Assembly: GCA_900167925.1 (NCBI GenBank)
Contig: FUZM01000001.1
Location: 610,618-674,617, forward strand
Origin: Bacteroidales bacterium WCE2008
Lineage (GTDB): Bacteria > Bacteroidota > Bacteroidia > Bacteroidales > UBA932
DNA length: 64,000 nt
Direction of reading: 5' to 3'
Shown here: positions 39,214 to 48,117 of the stretch, in pieces
Numbering within the stretch: the first letter of the stretch is position 1
How the letters are laid out: each line of letters begins with the position of its first letter
Notes under the pieces: generated by a model
The model's database searches: none
What the model was told of the DNA's origin: nothing
The model's input: only the letters and a program-made list of their open reading frames with translations
Translations under genes and position numbers: made by a program

Positions 39214-39452
39214 TGATTAAGCTGGAGATACTTTCGCCCGAAGCGGTACTTGTCACGGAGACGGTCGAAGCCGTCACCTTGCCAGGCGTCGCCGGAAGGT
39301 TCCAGGTGCTTAAGGACCATGCACCGCTTATCACCTCTCTCGAAGAAGGGGAGATAAGCTATTCTGCCGGAGGCAAGGAGAATTCGCTTAAGATAAAGTC
39401 CGGCTTCGTAGAGGTTCGGGACAATGTAGTTTCAGTCTGCGTTGAGGTATGA
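39213..39452 (+). CDS. atpC: ATP synthase F1 subunit epsilon
   Basis: This 79-residue short-form epsilon subunit consists of the N-terminal beta-sandwich (LEILSPEAVLVTETVEAVTLPGVAGRFQVLKDHAPLITSL) without the C-terminal helical hairpin found in the ~135-residue E. coli type. Absence of that hairpin is common in Bacteroidetes and would remove the inhibitory arm. It overlaps atpD by 1 bp at its start and atpB by 4 bp (ATGA) at its end. Confidence 0.95.
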
Positions 39453-40447
39453 GTGTGCTGATTGCCATATTGATGTTTTTCATGCCTGCCGAGGTCAATA
39501 TCGGAGAAGTCATCTTCGACCATGTCCTCGACTCGTATGAATGGCATTTCTTCGACACCGACAAAGGTGCCGTGGCGATCCATCTGCCCGTAATTGTGCG
39601 TGGAGAGGAATCCGGCTGGCATGTCTTCAGTTCCGCAAGACTCGAACACGGAGCCGTCTATGAAGGCTTCATGATCCCGTCCGAAGGCGAATATGCAGGA
39701 AAGGTGGTTGAGGTCGTCGGAGGCGAACAGAGACGTCCGCTGGACATATCCATAACCAAGAATGTGCTTGCCCTTATGATCAGCAGCCTCGTGCTGGCCC
39801 TGATAGTGCTGGCTGCGGCCCGTTGGTATCGGAAACATGATGTCGAGAAAGAAGCGCCGTCCGGGATTGCCGCCTTCGTGGAGCCGATAGTGATGATTGT
39901 CCATGAGATGGCCAGGGAGAATATCGGAGAAGAGGATTATCGCAGATACTCTCCATACCTCTGCACGGCTTTCTGTTTCATAATACTGAACAATTACCTC
40001 GGTATAGTGCCGTTCTTCCCCGGAGGAGCGAACCTTACCGGCAATATAGCGGTCACCCTGGTGCTCGCGCTCTGTACCTTCTTCACTGTCAACCTGACGG
40101 CGACAAAGCATTATTACAAAGAGATTTTCTGGCCGGACGTGCCTGCATTCCTCAAACCGATAATGCCTGTCATAGAGGTGTTCAGCGCAATCACCAAGCC
40201 GATATCGCTTACAATACGACTTTTTGCCAACATGCTGGCGGGTCATATTCTGATCCTCAGTCTCGTGTGCATAATTTTCATAATGTATGAATTCGGACCG
40301 GTGATGTTCGGGTCGATGACCTTCATATCTGTCCTGTTCGGATTTTTTATGGACCTGCTGGAGTGTCTCGTGGCCTTCATCCAGGCATATGTGTTTACGA
40401 TGCTGTCGTCGATCTACATAGGTCTCGCACGCATCAAGGAAGAATAA
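39449..40447 (+). CDS. atpB: ATP synthase Fo subunit a
   Basis: This is the membrane stator subunit that forms the proton half-channels. A long extracytoplasmic N-terminal region (about residues 1-105, with EVIFDHVLDSYEWHFFD) precedes the hydrophobic core, as in other Bacteroidetes. The essential Arg lies in the penultimate-helix segment SLTIRLFANMLAGHILI. The C-terminal helix carries FIQAYVFTMLSSIYIG. The start overlaps the atpC stop by 4 bp. Length of 332 residues is larger than the E. coli protein because of the N-terminal extension. Confidence 0.96.
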   Translation: MSVLIAILMFFMPAEVNIGEVIFDHVLDSYEWHFFDTDKGAVAIHLPVIVRGEESGWHVFSSARLEHGAVYEGFMIPSEGEYAGKVVEVVGGEQRRPLDISITKNVLALMISSLVLALIVLAAARWYRKHDVEKEAPSGIAAFVEPIVMIVHEMARENIGEEDYRRYSPYLCTAFCFIILNNYLGIVPFFPGGANLTGNIAVTLVLALCTFFTVNLTATKHYYKEIFWPDVPAFLKPIMPVIEVFSAITKPISLTIRLFANMLAGHILILSLVCIIFIMYEFGPVMFGSMTFISVLFGFFMDLLECLVAFIQAYVFTMLSSIYIGLARIKEE

Positions 40448-40468
40448 CATAATAAAAACTATAAGATC

Positions 40469-40690
40469 ATGATTGAACTTACTTTAGTCGGAGCTGCAGT
40501 CGGTGCAGCAGCAGCTGCCTTCGCAGCAGCAATCGGTATCGGCAAGATCGGACGTGCCATGATGGAGTCCACCGCACGTCAGCCGGAGTCTGCCGGAAAC
40601 CTTCGTACCGGAATGATCATCTCAGCCGGTATGATCGAGGGCGCCGCCCTCTTTGCAATCATCGTCTGCGCCCTGATAGTCTTCAGATAG
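40469..40690 (+). CDS. atpE: ATP synthase Fo subunit c
   Basis: This 73-residue two-helix hairpin forms the rotor ring. The first helix is Gly/Ala-rich (GAAVGAAAAAFAAAIGIG), followed by the polar loop with RQPE. The ion-binding Glu is in helix two (GMIEGAALFAI). The residues after the Glu (Gly-Ala, not Ser-Thr) argue for proton rather than sodium coupling; this is an inference from motif comparison. It has the usual position between subunits a and b. Confidence 0.96.
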   Translation: MIELTLVGAAVGAAAAAFAAAIGIGKIGRAMMESTARQPESAGNLRTGMIISAGMIEGAALFAIIVCALIVFR

Positions 40691-40698
40691 TCTAGACG

Positions 40699-41208
40699 AT
40701 GAACCTCGTTACTCCTGACGGCGGTCTCCTGTTTTGGATGACCCTGATCTTTCTGTTGCTTTTCTTCGTCCTTGCCCGGTTCGGCTTTCCGGTCATAACC
40801 GGGATGGTGGAGAAAAGGAACCGTCATATCGACGAGTCCCTGAAGATGGCGCAGGAGGCAAGGGCCCGCATGGAGAATCTTGCCGCTGAACAGGCTGCCT
40901 TGCTTGAAAAGACAAGGCAGGAACAGGGCGTGATGCTGCGTGAGGCTGCCCAGACAAGGGCTACCATTATCGCCAACGCCCAGAAGGAAGCCGAGGAAAA
41001 GGCGGAGAAGATCATCGAGAAGGCGCGCGTGGAGATAGCTGCCGAGAAGGAAAGCGCCTTGCGCGACATCCGCAAGGAGGTGGCGATGCTTTCCGTGGAT
41101 ATCGCCGAGAAGGTCATCCGTAAGGACCTCGAGAATGACGATGCCCAGATGAGGTATCTGGACAAGCTGGTCGGGGAGATGTCCTCAGCCAGAAACAGTA
41201 AGAATTAG
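40699..41208 (+). CDS. atpF: ATP synthase Fo subunit b
   Basis: This 169-residue peripheral stalk subunit has one N-terminal membrane helix (LLFWMTLIFLLLFFVLARFGF), then a long charged coiled-coil rich in Ala, Glu and Lys (KEAEEKAEKIIEKARVEI), and a C-terminal delta-binding region. It starts 8 bp after atpE and ends 2 bp before atpH. Confidence 0.95.
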   Translation: MNLVTPDGGLLFWMTLIFLLLFFVLARFGFPVITGMVEKRNRHIDESLKMAQEARARMENLAAEQAALLEKTRQEQGVMLREAAQTRATIIANAQKEAEEKAEKIIEKARVEIAAEKESALRDIRKEVAMLSVDIAEKVIRKDLENDDAQMRYLDKLVGEMSSARNSKN

Positions 41209-41210
41209 AG

Positions 41211-41771
41211 ATGAATACAGGGATCATATCTTCCAGATATGCGCGTGCGCTGCTGAAGTTCGTCGACAGTAATGGCGGCGGAGAGACGGTATGTGCCCAG
41301 GCGAAGAAACTGGAGGCGGCGATCTCCGCTGTCCCGGAATTCGGCCATATACTGGCCGACACCAGGGCCGTGGAACCGTCCAGAAAGTTCGTGCTGCTGA
41401 AGTCGGCTCTCGAACCCGAAGATATGGACCCGGGACTGGAGAAGTTCCTGAAGCTGGTTCTGAAGAATGGCCGTATCCGGGATATACGCCTGATTCTGCA
41501 TTCGTTCGTGGATATGTATTACCGGTCGAAGGGGATTAAGTTCGCGACTTTGACGACGGCTGTTCCGGCCGGTCCTGAGTTCGGGGAGAAGATCCGCGCC
41601 CGTGTGGCAGAGTTGACCGGCGGGGAAGTACGGCTCGAGGAAAAGACCGATCCCGATATCATAGGCGGGCTTGTGCTGACGGTGGGGGACTATCGCCTCG
41701 ATGCGAGCGTCCGCGGTCAGCTGGAGACTCTCCGTAAGGAATTTATTGATAAGAATAAACGTATAGTATAA
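41211..41771 (+). CDS. atpH: ATP synthase F1 subunit delta
   Basis: This 186-residue stalk subunit connects b to alpha. The N-terminal [13 protein letters not shown] is the typical OSCP/delta start, and the C-terminal region has the [28 protein letters not shown] signature. It sits 2 bp after atpF and 1 bp before atpA. Confidence 0.95.
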   Translation: MNTGIISSRYARALLKFVDSNGGGETVCAQAKKLEAAISAVPEFGHILADTRAVEPSRKFVLLKSALEPEDMDPGLEKFLKLVLKNGRIRDIRLILHSFVDMYYRSKGIKFATLTTAVPAGPEFGEKIRARVAELTGGEVRLEEKTDPDIIGGLVLTVGDYRLDASVRGQLETLRKEFIDKNKRIV

Positions 41772-41772
41772 C

Positions 41773-43362
41773 ATGACGCAAGACAATATTAAGCCGAGTG
41801 AAATCTCCGATATCCTCCTCAAGCAGCTGGAGTCCATTGACCTCAGCGTCAAGTATGAGGAGATCGGCAAGGTGCTCCAGGTGAGCGATGGCGTTGCGAG
41901 AATCTATGGACTGGCAGGCGCCGAGGCCGGAGAGCTGCTTGACTTCGGAAACGGAGTGATGGGCGTTGTCATGAACCTGGAGGAAGATAATGTCGGAGCT
42001 GTGCTGCTCGGTCCGACCGACCTCGTGAAAGAGGGAATGGAGGTCAAGAGGACCAGACAGATCGCTTCGATCGATGTCGGAGAGTCAATGCTCGGCAGGG
42101 TGGTCGATCCTCTCGGCAATCCTCTGGACGGACTTGGCCGGATCGAAGGAGATCTGACCAGGATGCCGCTTGAGCGCAAGGCGCCCGGGGTCATCTACAG
42201 GCAGCCGGTCAATGAGCCTCTGCAGACAGGACTGAAGTCCATCGATGCCATGATCCCTATCGGTCGCGGACAGCGAGAGCTGATCATCGGCGACCGCCAG
42301 ACCGGAAAGACTGCGATCGCGATCGATACGATCATCAACCAGCGCGCCGGCTATCTGGCCGGGGATCCCGTGTATTGCATCTATGTGGCCGTCGGCCAGA
42401 AAGGCAGTACCGTCGCCAGTATCGTGGATACCCTCAGGTCCAAGGGCGCCATGGACTATACTATCGTAGTCGCCGCCACTGCAGCCGATCCTGCGGCGAT
42501 GCAGTATTATGCTCCTTTTGCGGGAGCTGCCATCGGCGAGTATTTCAGGGATACCGGCCGTCATGCGCTTGTCGTTTATGATGACCTGTCGAAGCAGGCG
42601 GTCGCATATCGTGAGGTCTCCCTGATCTTGCGCCGTCCTTCCGGACGTGAGGCATATCCGGGAGATGTGTTCTACCTGCATTCCCGTCTTCTGGAGCGTG
42701 CAGCCAAGATTATCGGCCAGCAGGAGGTCGCCGAGCAGATGAATGACCTTCCTGAGTCCCTGAAGGGCAAGGTCAAGGCCGGCGGTTCGCTTACTGCGCT
42801 TCCGATTATCGAGACTCAGGCGGGTGACGTTTCCGCCTATATTCCGACCAACGTGATCTCCATTACTGACGGTCAGATCTATCTGGAGGCTTCGCTGTTC
42901 AACCAGGGCTTCCGACCGGCGATCAATGTGGGTATCTCTGTGTCCCGAGTCGGCGGAAGCGCCCAGGTCAAGAGCATGAAGAAGGTTGCGGGAACATTGA
43001 AGATCGACCAGGCTCAGTACAATGAGCTTGAGGCTTTCTCGAAGTTCTCTTCGGATATGGACAAGGTGACCGAGATGGCTCTGGACAAGGGACGCAAGAA
43101 CAACCGTCTGCTGGTTCAGGCCCAGTATAGCCCGATGCCGGTAGGGGAGCAGGTAGCTATTTTGTATTGCGGTACCCATGGTCTGATGAAGGATATTCCT
43201 CTTTCTGCAGTGGCGGATTTCCAGACGGCGTTCCTTGACAGGATGCGTTCCGCCCACAAGGATGATGTCCTTGCGCCTCTCGCTGCGGGTAAATATGATG
43301 ATTCAATCACTTCGATCATAGAGTCTGAGGCTGCCGTTGTGGCCTCGCAGTTCAAGGCATAG
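41773..43362 (+). CDS. atpA: ATP synthase F1 subunit alpha
   Basis: This is the non-catalytic nucleotide-binding subunit, 529 residues. It shows the P-loop [11 protein letters not shown] (about 175-185), the segment [18 protein letters not shown] before it, [16 protein letters not shown], and the [17 protein letters not shown] signature. The N-terminal stretch ([14 protein letters not shown]) binds delta. The usual neighbours delta and gamma flank it. Confidence 0.98.
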   Translation: MTQDNIKPSEISDILLKQLESIDLSVKYEEIGKVLQVSDGVARIYGLAGAEAGELLDFGNGVMGVVMNLEEDNVGAVLLGPTDLVKEGMEVKRTRQIASIDVGESMLGRVVDPLGNPLDGLGRIEGDLTRMPLERKAPGVIYRQPVNEPLQTGLKSIDAMIPIGRGQRELIIGDRQTGKTAIAIDTIINQRAGYLAGDPVYCIYVAVGQKGSTVASIVDTLRSKGAMDYTIVVAATAADPAAMQYYAPFAGAAIGEYFRDTGRHALVVYDDLSKQAVAYREVSLILRRPSGREAYPGDVFYLHSRLLERAAKIIGQQEVAEQMNDLPESLKGKVKAGGSLTALPIIETQAGDVSAYIPTNVISITDGQIYLEASLFNQGFRPAINVGISVSRVGGSAQVKSMKKVAGTLKIDQAQYNELEAFSKFSSDMDKVTEMALDKGRKNNRLLVQAQYSPMPVGEQVAILYCGTHGLMKDIPLSAVADFQTAFLDRMRSAHKDDVLAPLAAGKYDDSITSIIESEAAVVASQFKA

Positions 43363-43367
43363 TTTTT

Positions 43368-44348
43368 ATGGCTTCATTGAAGGAAATAAAGGGTCGCATC
43401 GCTTCTGTCGGCAGTACGCTGAAGATTACTTCGGCGATGAAGATGGTGGCTTCCGCCAAGTTGCATAAGGCGCAGTCTGCCATTGGGAACATGGTGCCGT
43501 ACCAGAAGCGCCTGCTGGGAATGCTGGAGGACCTCCTCTCAGCCGAGGACTTTCATTCTGCCGAAGCCCTTCATCCAGCCGAGGACCTTCCGGATGATTC
43601 TGCCGTCAGTCGTGCTGGTCAGGCAGACCCTTCTGCCGGCTGGTCGGTTTATCTGAATGGACGCCAGCATCTTCGGTCCGTCGCTCTGGTCTGCTTCTCC
43701 TCCAATTCTTCCCTCTGTGGCGGTTTCAACGCCAACGCTATCCGGGAAGCCTTGAAGGTGGTCAATGAGTATAAGGCAGCCGGAATCGAAGTCACCGTTT
43801 ATTCCGTCGGCCGCAAGATGGCCGAGGCCATGAAGAAGGCAGGATATCCTTCGCCTGCGGATTATACTTCGCTTTCCGCTTCTCCTTCTTATGATGCCGC
43901 GGCTGCCCTGGGCCGTGATCTGGAGTCGGCCTTCCTTTCCGGCCGTTTCGATAAGGTGGAGTTCGTCTATAATCATTTCAAGTCTACGGCTTCCCAGCCT
44001 ACCGTCCGGGAGACCTATCTGCCTTTCAGCTTAGGCCCTGGCGATTCTGGTTCTGCTGATACTGCTTCTGACGGTTCTTATACTGTTGCTGACGGACGTG
44101 GTTTCATAGTAGAGCCTTCGCGCCCTGCGTTGATTGCCCAGTTGCTCCCGAAGGCCCTCATGCTTAAAGTCTACACAGTCCTTCTCGATACCGTAACGGC
44201 CGAGCATGCCGCCCGAACCGTAGCCATGCAGATGGCCACGGACAACGGCAACGAACTTCTTCAGGATCTTACCCTTGAGTACAACAAGGGCCGCCAACAG
44301 AAAATCACTTCTGAAATTCTTGATCTCGAAGGAGGGGTATTGGAGTAG
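43368..44348 (+). CDS. atpG: ATP synthase F1 subunit gamma
   Basis: This is the central rotor shaft, 326 residues. The N-terminal helix (ASLKEIKGRIASVGSTLKITSAMKMVASAKL) and C-terminal helix (ARTVAMQMATDNGNELLQDLTLEYNKGRQQKITSEI) are the conserved coiled-coil. Between them lie two low-complexity insertions: one around residues 55-90 with repeated SAED/HPAED words, and one around 223-240 rich in Ser, Asp and Gly. They make the protein longer than the ~290-residue norm. It is the last gene of the operon. The tRNA-Ser promoter begins at its stop codon. Confidence 0.96.
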   Translation: MASLKEIKGRIASVGSTLKITSAMKMVASAKLHKAQSAIGNMVPYQKRLLGMLEDLLSAEDFHSAEALHPAEDLPDDSAVSRAGQADPSAGWSVYLNGRQHLRSVALVCFSSNSSLCGGFNANAIREALKVVNEYKAAGIEVTVYSVGRKMAEAMKKAGYPSPADYTSLSASPSYDAAAALGRDLESAFLSGRFDKVEFVYNHFKSTASQPTVRETYLPFSLGPGDSGSADTASDGSYTVADGRGFIVEPSRPALIAQLLPKALMLKVYTVLLDTVTAEHAARTVAMQMATDNGNELLQDLTLEYNKGRQQKITSEILDLEGGVLE

Positions 44349-44370
44349 TATTATATTTTTCCTATATTTG
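44340..44370 (+). promoter_or_regulatory. Promoter of tRNA-Ser
   Basis: TTG at 44340-44342 and TATATTTG at 44363-44370, 20 bp apart, match the -33/-7 pattern. The tRNA begins 27 bp downstream. Confidence 0.65.
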
Positions 44371-44396
44371 CAGTCCGTTTTGGAAGAACGGTCATT

Positions 44397-44484
44397 GGAG
44401 AGATGCTCGAGTGGCTGAAGAGGCACGCCTGGAAAGCGTGTGTACCCCCAAAGGGTATCGCGAGTTCGAATCTCGCTCTCTCCG
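44397..44484 (+). tRNA. tRNA-Ser (anticodon GGA)
   Basis: The acceptor stem GGAGAGA pairs with TCTCTCC, and a G discriminator follows. The anticodon loop CTGGAAA lies on a CACGC/GCGTG stem. A long variable arm (TACCCCCAAAGGGTA) is typical of class II tRNAs, and the T arm is GCGAGTTCGAATCTCGC. The 3' CCA is not encoded. Confidence 0.96.
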
Positions 44485-44492
44485 CAAAACGA

Positions 44493-44531
44493 AATAAACC
44501 AGCAACGAGCTCGCTCGATTGCTGGTTTATT
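44493..44531 (+). terminator. Long hairpin downstream of tRNA-Ser
   Basis: Arms AATAAACCAGCAA and TTGCTGGTTTATT enclose a further CGAGC/GCTCG stem, making a long near-perfect hairpin 9 bp after the tRNA; TTTT follows shortly after. Confidence 0.75.
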
Positions 44532-44630
44532 CTGTTTTGCAAAGCCCCGCCGCAGGCGGAGCGAGATAGCGCAAGCCGCCTCCGGCGGCGCCGCGGAATC
44601 TCGGAGAGAGCGGCTCCACTTCATCCACAC

Positions 44631-44798
44631 CAACGTTTTCGGGCCTTTAGTGCCGGAGGTCTGCAAATTTTGAGCAGGCCGCCAACGTTTTCGGGCCTTT
44701 AGTGCTGGAGGTCTGCAAATTTTGAGCAGGCCGCCAACGTTTTCGGGCCTTTAGTGCTGGAGGTCTGCAAATTTTGAGCAGACCACCAACGTTTTCGG
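44631..44798. repeat. 52-bp tandem repeats (three copies plus a partial fourth)
   Basis: The unit starts CAACGTTTTCGGG at 44631, 44683, 44735 and (partial) 44787. Copies differ at a few positions. Each unit contains nested palindromic words (GGCCT...AGGCC, CTGC...GCAG) and could fold as a hairpin. The array abuts the 3' end of a REP-associated transposase gene, so the units may be REP-type elements. The strict 52-bp period with no unique spacers excludes a CRISPR array. Confidence 0.85.
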
Positions 44799-44815
44799 CG
44801 CCATAGACCTGAAGG

Positions 44816-45676
44816 CTAGTCAAGAAGTTTTGAAACGGTGTCATATGTGAGTCCAAGAATTCGTGATATCTGATGAGGGTCAGAAGAGAACCGATAACGA
44901 ATTTGTCTCGAAAGAGTACATAATTCTTCGCTGGTCAGGGCCTTTACAGAATTCTTATGAAATAACGATTGGCACAAATCAGGGACCGCATGCATTATGG
45001 TCTGATCTTTAAACGAAGGCATCTTATCAGCATTTTTACTCATTCTTGATTTGGAGGAAGAATTAAGGAAATACATCATCCTTTTGGGTGTCTTGAACAA
45101 CTTTTCCACAAACAACACTTCAATATATGATGAAGGAATTATGCATCCGGTCTTGTCAAAGAGAAGATGTGCCGGGACCTCCTTGTAAGAATGTGTAAGA
45201 GCTATCAGTTTTCTTCTAGACATCTTGGAAGGACAATCTCCTTCCAGCTCCTCGGAGGACCTGAAGAAGCAGCTGCCGGTGCCCCATCTGTACTCAAACG
45301 GGTTTAGGCAGATGTTGGCTGCGACGCAGTTCATATGGACATATGCAATCGCACGCTCAAGGGATTCATCTCCGACCGTCAGGGGTCTTATGTCAACGTC
45401 GTTCCTCCTGAGCAGGCTGGGAATGCCATACCTGCATCTGAAGTATTGGGAGTAGGCCTTCTTGAATGAATCCACAAAAACCTTAGCCTTATCCGTCGAG
45501 CAATGCAGAATGAAATGGACGTGGTTTGACATCAATATGAACGCCACTACGTCAACCTTTTCCTCAAACGCTATAATAGGGACAAAATTCATCCCCGCCT
45601 TAAAATCTTCCCCATCTCTGAACCAGAGCCTGTCTTCCAGGTGCTCGGTGGTCACTAACCAAAATTCATCGTTCAT
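44816..45676 (-). CDS. REP-associated tyrosine (Y1/HUH) transposase-like protein
   Basis: This protein of about 286 residues of the IS200-like Y1 transposase fold has the HUH metal-binding motif in FILMSNHVHFIL (about 51-62). A helix with YSQYF carries candidate catalytic tyrosines. RAYT-type features follow: ERAIAYVHMNCVAANI and a short RWGTGS segment. The C-terminal ~50 residues form a helix-turn-helix-like end (DPHQISRILGLTYDTVSKLL). I choose the ATG at 45676 (MNDEFWLV); the frame extends 12 bp to a TTG. RAYTs are usually single-copy genes linked to short palindromic repeats, and such repeats lie just past this gene's 3' end. It may be domesticated. Confidence 0.82.
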   Translation of the reverse strand: MNDEFWLVTTEHLEDRLWFRDGEDFKAGMNFVPIIAFEEKVDVVAFILMSNHVHFILHCSTDKAKVFVDSFKKAYSQYFRCRYGIPSLLRRNDVDIRPLTVGDESLERAIAYVHMNCVAANICLNPFEYRWGTGSCFFRSSEELEGDCPSKMSRRKLIALTHSYKEVPAHLLFDKTGCIIPSSYIEVLFVEKLFKTPKRMMYFLNSSSKSRMSKNADKMPSFKDQTIMHAVPDLCQSLFHKNSVKALTSEELCTLSRQIRYRFSSDPHQISRILGLTYDTVSKLLD

Positions 45677-45787
45677 AATAATTGTCAATCACCGCGAATA
45701 TGCGTTGTCGGCAAATGTATGAAAACGTAACTGATTCTAAAACAGACGATGAAATTTAAACATGATTTTTAATGTGCAAACTCCTCC

Positions 45788-45901
45788 ATGAGGATGAGTC
45801 AGAATACCCGTCAACTCGTTAAAAACAGACTTGGATCCGGACTATCCTCGGACCAGCTGATATCAATGGCTTCAATCCTTAAGCGTAAATACTATATATA
45901 G
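45788..45901 (+). CDS. Possible 37-aa small protein
   Basis: An isolated ORF encodes MRMSQNTRQLVKNRL followed by a predicted helix ending SMASILKRKYYI, and stops just before a hairpin. It has a basic, amphipathic composition but no recognisable family and no clear promoter. It lies in an intergenic region between two minus-strand genes. Coding is uncertain. Confidence 0.25.
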   Translation: MRMSQNTRQLVKNRLGSGLSSDQLISMASILKRKYYI

Positions 45902-45935
45902 GAAAAGCCCAGATAGGCAGGCTACTTGGGCTTCC
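45901..45935 (-). terminator. Terminator of the DUF3737/alcohol dehydrogenase operon
   Basis: On the minus strand, AAGCCCA and TGGGCTT arms with an 15-nt loop are followed by TTTTCC, 36 bp after the DUF3737 gene. Confidence 0.7.
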
Positions 45936-45970
45936 GGATACAATTCTTGAAAGAATCTTCCGATAATTAC

Positions 45971-46822
45971 CTATCCCAGATCCGTCTCGGAGATGATGCA
46001 GTCACGGCCGAGGGCGTACTGGTCGTAAGTTATGCGGCCGATCTTGTCGGCGGTTATGATACCGGAGACCGGATTCTTGATTTCCGTGATGGCGCCTTTG
46101 ATGCTGGCGTTGATATTGATGCTGTCCTCGAAAGCGCGGTCGCAGGCCTCGTCGAAGGTGCAGTCCTCCAGGATGATTCCGTCCATATAGCACAGAGGCT
46201 GCTCGCCGGCGATGTGGCAACGCACAAGCCGTACGTTCTTCGAATGCCAGGCGAGATACTCCCCGTCAAGCACCGAGTCGTAGACCGTGACATTCTCGCA
46301 CTCCCAGAAAGAATCCTTAGTCAGAATATTCGCGTTATGCACCTCCACGTACTTGCAGTACTGGAATACATACTTCGAATCGCTCTTCAGCCCGTCCACA
46401 TATATATTGCTGCTGAACATGAACGGATACGTGCCGTCATGAAGGACGACATTCTTCAGCTTGAGATTATCGACCTTCCAGAACGTCTCGTCGGCATCAT
46501 TGATCGTGACATTCTCAAGCGTCAGCCCGTTCATCTCACGGAAAAACTTCGGACCGTCGATGATGCAGTCCTTCATGGTCATATTATTGCTGTACCAGAT
46601 CGCAGACCGCGATCCCGGTGCGAAGTAACAATCCCGTATAATGCTTCCGTCAACGTGCCACAGAGGGTACTTGCCGTAAAACTTGCTTCCGGAAACCTCG
46701 ATGTTGGAACAACACTTTATTCCGGACTCTCCATCCGTAATGGTAATATTCTCCAATCGGCTGTCGCTGATACCGAACAACGGCCGCTCTCCGCCGAAGG
46801 AGGCGTCTTTAATTATTTTCAT
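45971..46822 (-). CDS. DUF3737 family right-handed beta-helix protein
   Basis: This 283-residue cytosolic protein has no signal peptide and consists almost wholly of short repeated strands (LENITITDG, MKDCIIDG, LENVTINDADETFW, LKNVVLHDGTYPF, VTVYDSVLDGEYLAWHS), the pattern of a right-handed beta-helix. N-terminal FGGERPLFG and the DEACDRAFEDSI segment near the end are typical of DUF3737. The family has no established function. It starts 2 bp after the alcohol dehydrogenase stop, so the two genes are co-transcribed. Confidence 0.85.
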   Translation of the reverse strand: MKIIKDASFGGERPLFGISDSRLENITITDGESGIKCCSNIEVSGSKFYGKYPLWHVDGSIIRDCYFAPGSRSAIWYSNNMTMKDCIIDGPKFFREMNGLTLENVTINDADETFWKVDNLKLKNVVLHDGTYPFMFSSNIYVDGLKSDSKYVFQYCKYVEVHNANILTKDSFWECENVTVYDSVLDGEYLAWHSKNVRLVRCHIAGEQPLCYMDGIILEDCTFDEACDRAFEDSININASIKGAITEIKNPVSGIITADKIGRITYDQYALGRDCIISETDLG

Positions 46823-46824
46823 AG

Positions 46825-48006
46825 TTATTTTGCCATTTTGTAGATGTTTTCCATATCTTGAAGTTTAAGTACACGGAAACTTCCGACAGTAGTCGTCCCT
46901 CCATTGCTGGCCTTGCGTGCCAGCTCGGCAAGCTCGCCGTCGGAAATCTCTCTGCCGATAAGCTCATGGATGCTGGTAGGCATCCCGATACCGGCGAAGA
47001 ACCGCTCCATTGCCTCGATACCGCGAAGAGCAGTTCCCTCAGGGTCCGTAAAGTCATTCGGAACCCCCATTACATTGACTGCGAAACGCACGAAGCGACT
47101 CAGTCTACATTCTTTCACATATCGTGCCCAAGATCCCCAAAGCGCTGCCAGACCGGCTCCATGAGCGACATCGAACATGCCGCTGAGTTCATGCTCCAGG
47201 TCGTGGGTCGCCCAGTCTCCCGTTGTGCCGCAGCCTGTCAAGTCGTTGTGCGCCAGACTCCCGGCCCACATTATCTGCGCCCGCGCGTGATAGTCCTCCG
47301 GGTCCGCCAGAACCCGCGGTGCCATGTCCATGACAGTCCGGATCAGAGCCTCTGCCAGATTGTCGGTTATGGTCATATCGTCGTCGAGGGAGAAATACCT
47401 CTCCATCGTATGCATGATCATGTCAGTGATTCCGCAGGCCGTCTGGAACGGCGGCAGGGTGAACGTCCGTACCGGGTTCATGACGGCGAACTTCGGCCGC
47501 AGCAGGTATGAGCCGCAGGAGCGCTTCCAGCCCCCGTCTCCGTTGGTGATCACGAGACTGTCGCTCATCTCGCTGCCGGCAGCCGGGATCGTCAGTACGA
47601 CGCCCAGCGGGAGAGCCGCATCCGGCTCCGCCTTGCCGGTGAAGAAATCCCACACATCCCCCTCGTAAGGCACTCCGATGGCGATGGCCTTCGACGAGTC
47701 GATGACGCTGCCGCCTCCGACCGCCAGAATGAAGTCAACCTTCTCCTTTCGGCAAAGGTCTATGCCTTCGCGGACCTTGGACAACAGAGGATTAGGCACT
47801 ACGCCTCCGAGTTCTACGAAGCCTGCGCCGGCTTTTCTGAGGCTGGCGCGTACCACATCGAGGAGTCCTGACCTTTCGGCGCTTTTACCGCCGTAATGAA
47901 GCAGGACCTTCTTTCCGTTGTACTTGCTGACGAGCGGACCGATTTTCGATTCGCTGTCTTTTCCGAAGGCGACTTCGGTCGGTGCGTAGTATGTGAAATC
48001 TCTCAT
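46825..48006 (-). CDS. Iron-containing alcohol dehydrogenase (butanol dehydrogenase-like)
   Basis: This 393-residue NAD(P)-dependent, metal-containing group III alcohol dehydrogenase of the BdhA/YqhD type has nucleotide-binding LAVGGGSVIDSSKAIA (about 95-110) and metal ligands in GITDMIMHTMERYF and in ATHDLEHELSGMFDVAHG. Length is normal. It probably reduces aldehydes to alcohols or detoxifies them. It is first of a two-gene minus-strand operon with a DUF3737 protein. A -7 promoter element lies only about 5 bp upstream of the ATG, implying a leaderless or nearly leaderless transcript. Confidence 0.92.
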   Translation of the reverse strand: MRDFTYYAPTEVAFGKDSESKIGPLVSKYNGKKVLLHYGGKSAERSGLLDVVRASLRKAGAGFVELGGVVPNPLLSKVREGIDLCRKEKVDFILAVGGGSVIDSSKAIAIGVPYEGDVWDFFTGKAEPDAALPLGVVLTIPAAGSEMSDSLVITNGDGGWKRSCGSYLLRPKFAVMNPVRTFTLPPFQTACGITDMIMHTMERYFSLDDDMTITDNLAEALIRTVMDMAPRVLADPEDYHARAQIMWAGSLAHNDLTGCGTTGDWATHDLEHELSGMFDVAHGAGLAALWGSWARYVKECRLSRFVRFAVNVMGVPNDFTDPEGTALRGIEAMERFFAGIGMPTSIHELIGREISDGELAELARKASNGGTTTVGSFRVLKLQDMENIYKMAK

Positions 48007-48010
48007 ATTT

Positions 48011-48018
48011 ACAAATAT
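48011..48018 (-). promoter_or_regulatory. -7 element directly before the alcohol dehydrogenase start
   Basis: The complement reads TATATTTG, a full TAnnTTTG match, with 4 bases between it and the ATG. Confidence 0.5.
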
Positions 48019-48117
48019 AGTGTTTTCATTTCATATTTCAGACGATTTGGCACGGAAATGGTAATATAAAAAAGTAACATAAGCATAGATAAATAATATT
48101 GAGTAAGTAGAATTTTT

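Noticed and set aside
39359..40450. Minus-strand open frame of 363 codons opposite atpB
   Set aside because: His/Arg-rich antisense of a membrane protein gene; no family features.
42085..43257. Minus-strand open frame of 390 codons opposite atpA
   Set aside because: atpA is unmistakable; the antisense frame is a composition artefact.
44631..44798. CRISPR array
   Set aside because: Strict 52-bp tandem period without unique spacers and no cas genes.
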